DNA of 64,000 nucleotides. It comes from a virus. Below are positions 59,340 through 64,000 of this stretch, piece after piece (within the stretch, counting starts at the first letter, position 1; each line of letters starts with the position of its first letter). The DNA lies in the IMG/VR virus record IMGVR_UViG_3300025809_000991, positions 62,001 to 126,000 of that record. The stretch is one strand, 5' to 3'. The translations under genes and the position numbers were made by a program. Under the pieces are notes generated by a model. The model worked only from the letters and a program-made list of their open reading frames with translations. It made no database searches and was not told the origin of the DNA.

Positions 59340-60031
59340 TATTTGCCTTGAGCAAATGATTGCTGTAGTTTAATATTGTCCATGAACTCTTTTTTAGTTC
59401 CTTGGTCATTATGGAAGCTACCTTTAAGTACAGTTGTTTGTGTTAAACTACTGTGTGCGCCTATTCCTCTATTCTCACAACAACCATGTGTTGCTTGGAT
59501 ATAGACACCAACGTCTGTACTACCAGTTGCTGACATGATTTCCCTAGCAATATCAGTAGCTAGTTCTTCTTGTAGTGTTCCACGTCTAGCACACCATTGA
59601 GCAATACGTGTGTACTTGCTTAAACCAATAAGTGTGTCTGCAGCAATAATACCTATGTACGCTACACCTGCCACTGGCTGATGATGGTGTGAACACATAC
59701 TTTTAAGCTCACTACGTACTACCAACATTCCTTCATATCGATCCGCTGAATCGTTTGGAAAGGCTGTTGCTGGTGGCATAGGTTCGTAACGACCCGCCAT
59801 TATTTCATTATAATACATTTTAGCTAAACGCTTTGCTGTACCTTTTGAATTGGGATCATTATGACGATCAATTACAAGTGTATCTAATACACTTTCAAAC
59901 GCTACAGCAGCTTCGTCAATCAATAGATCCTTTTCACCGTCTTTGATGTAGTCACTAATGTTATCGCCTGCCCAATAACGTTTGTCGTCTTTTTTTAGTC
60001 TGTTAATTACTAAATCGGAAGTCTTGTTCAT
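59339..60031 (-). CDS. folE: GTP cyclohydrolase I
   Basis: Converts GTP to dihydroneopterin triphosphate, the first step of both folate and 7-deazaguanine synthesis. SELKSMCSHHHQPVAGVAYI supplies the zinc-binding Cys-His pair, GLSKYTRIAQWCARR the substrate helix and IQATHGCCENRGI the second zinc cysteine. Length 230 is typical. In this window it most likely feeds QueD and QueE. Confidence 0.93.
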   Translation of the reverse strand: MNKTSDLVINRLKKDDKRYWAGDNISDYIKDGEKDLLIDEAAVAFESVLDTLVIDRHNDPNSKGTAKRLAKMYYNEIMAGRYEPMPPATAFPNDSADRYEGMLVVRSELKSMCSHHHQPVAGVAYIGIIAADTLIGLSKYTRIAQWCARRGTLQEELATDIAREIMSATGSTDVGVYIQATHGCCENRGIGAHSSLTQTTVLKGSFHNDQGTKKEFMDNIKLQQSFAQGK

Positions 60032-60050
60032 ATACTATGTTCCTTTTCGT

Positions 60051-61112
60051 TTATTGTAGTATGTTGTCTATCATAACACTACTATTTAGATAATCTTTAA
60101 TAAGAATGTTACGTTGTTCTTCTAGTTTGTTTGTATACTGATCAAAGTTGTCTAGTTTCTCTTGAATAAAGGCTGTTAGCTGTGGTCTATTTTCCACGTA
60201 TGCTACATAGTCTTTAGTCCATTCACTTGGATACTTAAACTCTGGCAGATACATTTCGCTGTAACTACAGCGATCCGGCACGATTGGAATAGCACCTGTT
60301 AGTACTGCTTCCATTACACTAATGCCTAGGTTTTCATGTAACGCACAACTAAAAATTGCCTTACACCCTCCCATCTTAGCATAATATTCAGCTTTGTCAA
60401 GGTTCATTTTTTGTGTAATGACCATTCTAAAGTCGTTAGACAAGTCTTCAGCAATTTCTGGTTGCTTGTCATCATTATAGCGATGTGGCCACATAACTGT
60501 ATTTGTTTTAGGTGTAGTTTGATATTGTGTTAAGTTATCAACAATAAGCTCGTGTGGTTGCCCACTGCGTATAGCTTTATTATAATTACCTTGTGGAATA
60601 TTTAAGTTACGTAAAAACATGTCCTTGTGAAAGTTTGTAGCATAGTAATTATAATCACTACTATGATACCAGCTCTTCTCAACATGATTGGGCCAGTCTG
60701 GTTGCATCTTATACCCAAGTATGTCACTTGGATCATATGCTCCAGCATGCCAAATACTATGTATCTCTACTGGAATGTCCAGTAAGTCACTCATGTATTT
60801 GATAGGTGTAATGATAAAGTTCCAAGCATCAGTTATCAGAAACTTATCGCCTGCCTTAACTTTACCGTTACTAAACAGTTTACTTACCGCTGTAGTCTGT
60901 GTTGACTTATATACATTAGTAGCACCAAAGTCAAGGAAAGCACCTTCTGTTCTCACATCAGGTTTAAAGTCCTCGCCATCAATTGTTACTACATGATAAT
61001 CTAAATTACGTTCAGCTATCTCTTTTTGTAGTATAAGTGGAATGTTATCATACCATTGCTTAGAATAACGTTGGTCAATCGGTTCTATCGGTATAATATA
61101 AATTGTTTTCAT
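60051..61112 (-). CDS. Glycosyltransferase (GT-B type)
   Basis: 353 residues with two Rossmann-like halves. The second half contains MVITQKMNLDKAEYYAKMGG, then CALHENLGISVMEAVLTGAI with the E-x7-E motif of GT-B retaining enzymes (EN-GIS-MEA) and PIVPDRCSYSEMY. The first half has YDPSDILGYKMQPDW and HADD-free acceptor loops. A DNA, cell-wall or virion sugar target are all possible. It is coupled to the cytidylyltransferase-cupin gene by a one-base overlap, so sugar activation and transfer may be linked. Confidence 0.78.
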   Translation of the reverse strand: MKTIYIIPIEPIDQRYSKQWYDNIPLILQKEIAERNLDYHVVTIDGEDFKPDVRTEGAFLDFGATNVYKSTQTTAVSKLFSNGKVKAGDKFLITDAWNFIITPIKYMSDLLDIPVEIHSIWHAGAYDPSDILGYKMQPDWPNHVEKSWYHSSDYNYYATNFHKDMFLRNLNIPQGNYNKAIRSGQPHELIVDNLTQYQTTPKTNTVMWPHRYNDDKQPEIAEDLSNDFRMVITQKMNLDKAEYYAKMGGCKAIFSCALHENLGISVMEAVLTGAIPIVPDRCSYSEMYLPEFKYPSEWTKDYVAYVENRPQLTAFIQEKLDNFDQYTNKLEEQRNILIKDYLNSSVMIDNILQ

Positions 61113-61867
61113 TAATCTCTTCTTTCAATGTCATCTTCACTAAGTTCATCGCCCATCCACACTTCAATTACTTTTGCTGTTGTGGTGCCGACGTTTGTTG
61201 CTTTGTGCCAAGTGTGTACAGGAATATCGATACTTTGTCCTGATGTATATAGTATACTTGATTTGTCGCCATTGTCAAACTCTAAATCCATACGAATATC
61301 GCCTTCAACTACATGCCAGTGTTCACTACGAATAAAGTGTCGTTGATCACTTAGTGGAGTTTCAGTACCAAATGCTAGCTCTTTAACTGCCCAACCTGGA
61401 CCATTATGTAACACTGTGTAACTACCCCAAGCACGTTGTGTTGTAGGCTGACTCCACTCTTTAAGTATCCAACTACTACTATTCTTTTTGTCTTCTCCAC
61501 CAACTCCAAATTCAAATTGTACTTCGTCATAAATCATTTCTGGAATATTATCTGAAGTGCGATCTCCACCATTGGCAAAGATTACAGTATCACTTCTTGT
61601 TTTAGTAGATAACATTTGAAATATTGCGTTACATGCTGTGTCGTCTTCGTCATTAAATCCAATAACTTGATCAACACACCCTAGCTCTTCAATAATATTA
61701 CAACGTTCATGAAAAGGCATAAATGGCCTACCCTTTTTACGGGTAAGCCAATCATCTGAATTCACAGCAACTACAAGTTTGTCTCCAAGTTTTCTAGCTG
61801 ACTTAAAGTACGCAATATGTCCACTATGTAATGGATCAAATCCACCAGATACAACTACAATTTTCAT
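61112..61867 (-). CDS. Cytidylyltransferase-cupin fusion
   Basis: Residues 1-140 are a nucleotidyltransferase of the RfaE/TagD type: SGGFDPLHSGHI with the HxGH motif, NSDDWLTRKKGRPFMP and FANGGDR. Residues about 150-240 are a cupin: RSEHWHVVEGDIRMDLE and PVHTWHKATNVG resemble mannose-6-phosphate isomerase-type sugar cupins. The two parts probably handle the same sugar, one activating it to a CDP or ADP derivative. The fusion itself is unusual. It lies directly ahead of a glycosyltransferase gene and overlaps the DpdA-like gene by 4 bases. Confidence 0.82.
   Translation of the reverse strand: MKIVVVSGGFDPLHSGHIAYFKSARKLGDKLVVAVNSDDWLTRKKGRPFMPFHERCNIIEELGCVDQVIGFNDEDDTACNAIFQMLSTKTRSDTVIFANGGDRTSDNIPEMIYDEVQFEFGVGGEDKKNSSSWILKEWSQPTTQRAWGSYTVLHNGPGWAVKELAFGTETPLSDQRHFIRSEHWHVVEGDIRMDLEFDNGDKSSILYTSGQSIDIPVHTWHKATNVGTTTAKVIEVWMGDELSEDDIERRD
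61251..61278 (-). promoter_or_regulatory. Possible internal promoter
   Basis: TTGACA (61278-61273 on the - strand), 16 bases, TATACT (61256-61251), within the cupin part and about 140 bases ahead of the glycosyltransferase gene. One base short of the 17-base spacing seen elsewhere. Confidence 0.3.
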
Positions 61868-63378
61868 ACAGTACTCTCCATTGATTCTAAAAAGTCAATT
61901 GCGTCAGCTTCTTGTTCAGCTGACATCTCATTGGATTCTTCTGAAACAGCACCTTCAACTTCAAACAAGTTACTAAAACTACCAGCACTTGATGTTTGTA
62001 GTTTTTGTCCACTAAAGTTAGCTAACATACCTGCCGCTTCGTCTAGCATTGTCATAGGTTTCTCACTGCGGAACAGTTGATCAATAAACTGTGTCATGTA
62101 CACAATGTTACGTGGAACATATGGACTAAACACTTCATCTTTACTGTTAGGTTTAAGTTTACGCCATTTTCTGTAGTCTGTACTTACTGTTGCGTTTACC
62201 ATGTCAGTTAACGCATTAGCACGTTGTACACTTTCAATATGACTGTATACATTGTGTGACATTAGTAGCATATAACTAAAACTATCCCAACTTGTTTTGC
62301 CTTCTTTGCCTACTTTATTAAGCATACCAGGCGAGTAGTGACAAATGTCACCCAAGTTAAGACGTTCGCCAATTGGACTACCAAACGGAAATGCTTGTTT
62401 ACTTCCACTTAGTGCTTTACTGTCCATTGCTTTATCCATAACATAACCAAAGCGATCTGACTTATGAACGTGCTGTGTATACATTGTACCATTTGCTGTT
62501 GCCAAGAAAGGACTCGCACAGTCAAACATAACATTAATATCTTCGTTAACATGCTCACGTAAACTACGTTGGATTGCTGTATAAGCCGCTGCCCATTCTA
62601 GTCTACCAATGCCCAAGTAGTGTAGCACATCACGTTTGCCACGCTCTAGTTGCTGATCATCACGCATCTTAATAAGTGTACGTAGTACAATGTTGATGTC
62701 GTTCTTAGCACTACCACCAAACGCAAAGCCTTCGAGATCATGATGTTTCATTTTCTCATACCAGTGTTCTGCTTCAGCCCAGTTGCGCCCTTGCATAACA
62801 TTAAGATACTTTGTTTGGTATTTGCGGTTCTTTTTAAACCAGTTTACATTAAAGTCAGTGTAGTCCAAACATTCGTTGAATGATGAAATACCTGTTCGTT
62901 CTGTAAATGTAGGATCCGCCGCTAGTGTTGGAATATCCAGGATCATACTGTAATCACCTGTGTGTTCCAACCAGTTTAAGATCTTCTGACGTAAACTGTC
63001 ATCAGTTTTAAAGTTATCCCAATCACACTGGATAACACCTTTAATAATCTGAAAGCCGCCACTGTCACAAAGCATAAACGTTTTGTCACGATCACGGCCT
63101 TGTACCATTGCGTCTGATTCATTAGCTTTATCTAGATTAAGTTGAGCATGACCTGCGGAGTATAACCCCCACTTATAACTATAGTAAGCATCCTTCTCAT
63201 TAAGAAAGTTCATGCCTTCCATGCCAGTTTCAAAACCTGCTGGCATACGTTCTGGCAAAATATGATTGCCAGAAGCACGTTGCTTTGCGATAAAGTTATT
63301 ATAGAACGTACTAATACTAGGCAAAAATACTGCGTAGTCTTTGTTACGTTCTGTTAAGTTTACACGAGTTGCTGTCAT
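61864..63378 (-). CDS. dpdA: DpdA-like DNA deazaguanine transglycosylase
   Basis: FMLCDSGGFQIIKG contains the DSGGFQ of tRNA-guanine transglycosylases (D105), SMILDIPTLA a second conserved Asp (D147) and EGFAFGGSAK the G-x-x-GGS that holds the base. At 504 residues, with an extra C-terminal region, it fits the DpdA group, which exchanges guanine in DNA for a 7-deazaguanine. With QueE, QueD and FolE in the same window this points to a phage whose DNA carries such bases. The start is ATG 63378, one base after the upstream stop; 27 further upstream bases overlap that gene. Its C-terminal 60 residues are acidic. Confidence 0.85.
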   Translation of the reverse strand: MTATRVNLTERNKDYAVFLPSISTFYNNFIAKQRASGNHILPERMPAGFETGMEGMNFLNEKDAYYSYKWGLYSAGHAQLNLDKANESDAMVQGRDRDKTFMLCDSGGFQIIKGVIQCDWDNFKTDDSLRQKILNWLEHTGDYSMILDIPTLAADPTFTERTGISSFNECLDYTDFNVNWFKKNRKYQTKYLNVMQGRNWAEAEHWYEKMKHHDLEGFAFGGSAKNDINIVLRTLIKMRDDQQLERGKRDVLHYLGIGRLEWAAAYTAIQRSLREHVNEDINVMFDCASPFLATANGTMYTQHVHKSDRFGYVMDKAMDSKALSGSKQAFPFGSPIGERLNLGDICHYSPGMLNKVGKEGKTSWDSFSYMLLMSHNVYSHIESVQRANALTDMVNATVSTDYRKWRKLKPNSKDEVFSPYVPRNIVYMTQFIDQLFRSEKPMTMLDEAAGMLANFSGQKLQTSSAGSFSNLFEVEGAVSEESNEMSAEQEADAIDFLESMESTV

Positions 63379-63379
63379 A

Positions 63380-63718
63380 CTATGCCGCTCGTTTCTGATA
63401 CACACCTACATGAATCTTTAGTTTCTTATCACTGCGATCTTGTGACATTTTTACGCTTACATCATATGTAATAGCGTTATCACGGATATTACTAAAGATG
63501 TTAAAGTCATTAATTAGACCCACGTATCTAAGATCACTTAGGTATGTAGTGAATAGACGGCGAACAGTTCGTTCACTTCCGTCATTGGTTGCAAGAATAC
63601 CATCATATGGTTCGATAATCTTAATAAGATCCCATTTGATGTCGTTAACGCTTACTCGCCCTTGGCGAAGTTCACGGATATTAGTACCTAAACTATGCAT
63701 AGCTACACGTTGCTCCAT
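63380..63718 (-). CDS. Conserved phage-type protein, function unknown
   Basis: 112 residues from ATG 63718; ATGs at 63733 and 63700 are alternatives. SLGTNIRELRQGRVSVNDIK, RTVRRLFTTYLSDLRYVGLI and ITYDVSVKMSQDRSDKKLKI-type strands form a compact alpha/beta domain that I associate with marine T4-like phages, next to the queD/dpdA genes. I cannot give a role; a small structural protein is possible. It overlaps queD by 26 bases. Confidence 0.58.
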   Translation of the reverse strand: MEQRVAMHSLGTNIRELRQGRVSVNDIKWDLIKIIEPYDGILATNDGSERTVRRLFTTYLSDLRYVGLINDFNIFSNIRDNAITYDVSVKMSQDRSDKKLKIHVGVYQKRAA

Positions 63719-64000
63719 TTTCCCCATCCTCACTAATAGTGATTGTCATTTTGCGGTTGGGATATTTTGTGTTAATTGTATCTGCAAGATCATCACAAAT
63801 CATCTCACAGGATTTAAAATCGAGTTGCAGAGTTCCGTCTGCGTAGAGGCTTTCCAACCATCTCTTGAATTGGATAAATTCAACGTCTCGATCGTCATGG
63901 AATACTTCAAGTTCTACCTTAAAGTGGAAAATATGTCGATGTATGTATCCTAGGAAACTTACATCTTGTTCATCACCAGTTGCCAACTTAGGGTCATCTA
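63693..64000 (-). CDS. queD: QueD-like 6-carboxytetrahydropterin synthase (5' end outside the window)
   Basis: The frame is open to the right edge, so the first residues are missing. YIHRHIFHFKVELEVFHDD carries the His-x-His-type zinc motif of the QueD/6-pyruvoyltetrahydropterin synthase family, FKSCEMICDDLADTI a conserved Cys/Asp region and ITISEDGENGA the final Glu region. This form, with HDDRDVEFIQFKRWLESLY, is to my knowledge common in marine phages. Product would be carboxytetrahydropterin, the substrate of QueE. Confidence 0.82.
   Translation of the reverse strand, partial: DDPKLATGDEQDVSFLGYIHRHIFHFKVELEVFHDDRDVEFIQFKRWLESLYADGTLQLDFKSCEMICDDLADTINTKYPNRKMTITISEDGENGATCSYA

Noticed and set aside
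61251-61278. Treating the 16-base-spaced TTGACA/TATACT in the cupin region as a firm promoter
   Set aside because: It deviates from the 17-base spacing seen in the other - strand promoters and lies well inside a coding domain, so it was kept only as a low-confidence feature.
1-64000. tRNA genes, CRISPR arrays, insertion sequences or attachment sites
   Set aside because: Read by eye, no cloverleaf, regularly spaced repeat or transposase was seen, and the gaps between genes are too short for most of these. A tRNA-search program would settle the first point.

Overview
The window looks like part of the genome of a large, AT-rich, tailed DNA phage of the T4-like marine type. The evidence is: genes are packed end to end, often with ATGA or TAATG overlaps; there are two long single-strand gene runs; TATAAATA boxes resembling T4-type late promoters are present; a GIY-YIG/NUMOD3 homing endonuclease is inserted on the opposite strand; and typical phage nucleotide-metabolism and DNA-modification genes occur (thyA, folA, a flap-type 5'-3' exonuclease, folE, queD, queE, a dpdA-like transglycosylase, two SPPY-type DNA methyltransferases). 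I see no rRNA, tRNA, CRISPR array, insertion sequence or integrase, and no gene-free stretch longer than about 170 bases. No structural gene is securely recognised, so both the lineage and the host are inferences.

Region 1 (3-35540, all + strand) is an accessory island read almost as one polycistron. I count fifteen radical-SAM enzymes: eight with an N-terminal 'twitch' cysteine domain, two with a B12-binding domain, three short ones with a C-terminal half-SPASM, and two of a GN-x-GDP type, one of which is split into two genes. Interleaved with them are four QueC-like PP-loop ATPases, five of the window's six double-stranded beta-helix oxygenase-like proteins, two nitroreductase-like flavoproteins, a NodU-type carbamoyltransferase, a PLP fold-type-I enzyme, an SDR-like protein, a very small adenylation enzyme, three sulfotransferase-like P-loop proteins, a methyltransferase with helical repeats and sugar-transferase-like proteins. 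The constant overlap of neighbouring genes suggests coordinated production of a multi-step modification pathway. Its product cannot be read from sequence.

Region 2 (35537-39004, - strand) carries a late-promoter-like small gene, the sixth oxygenase and a tripartite tricarboxylate transporter pair (TctC-like binding protein, TctA-like permease) without a TctB. The tctA start appears to use a hairpin between the Shine-Dalgarno sequence and the start codon.

Region 3 (39106-64000, - strand apart from two genes) holds nucleotide and DNA metabolism: a methyltransferase, thymidylate synthase, a small kinase, DHFR, a MoxR ATPase with a VWA/metallopeptidase partner, 5'-3' exonuclease, S-adenosylmethionine synthetase, two DNA methyltransferases, QueE, FolE, a phosphoribosyltransferase, a glycosyltransferase, a cytidylyltransferase-cupin fusion, a DpdA-like protein and QueD. 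Many small proteins of unknown role lie between. This side has a striking set of near-consensus sigma-70 promoters (TTGACA, mostly exactly 17 bases, TATANT), several buried in the 3' ends of upstream genes. Two links join the sides: metK could supply SAM for the radical-SAM island, and the QueC-like proteins could supply, or derive from, the QueC step that is otherwise missing from the 7-deazaguanine DNA-modification pathway.
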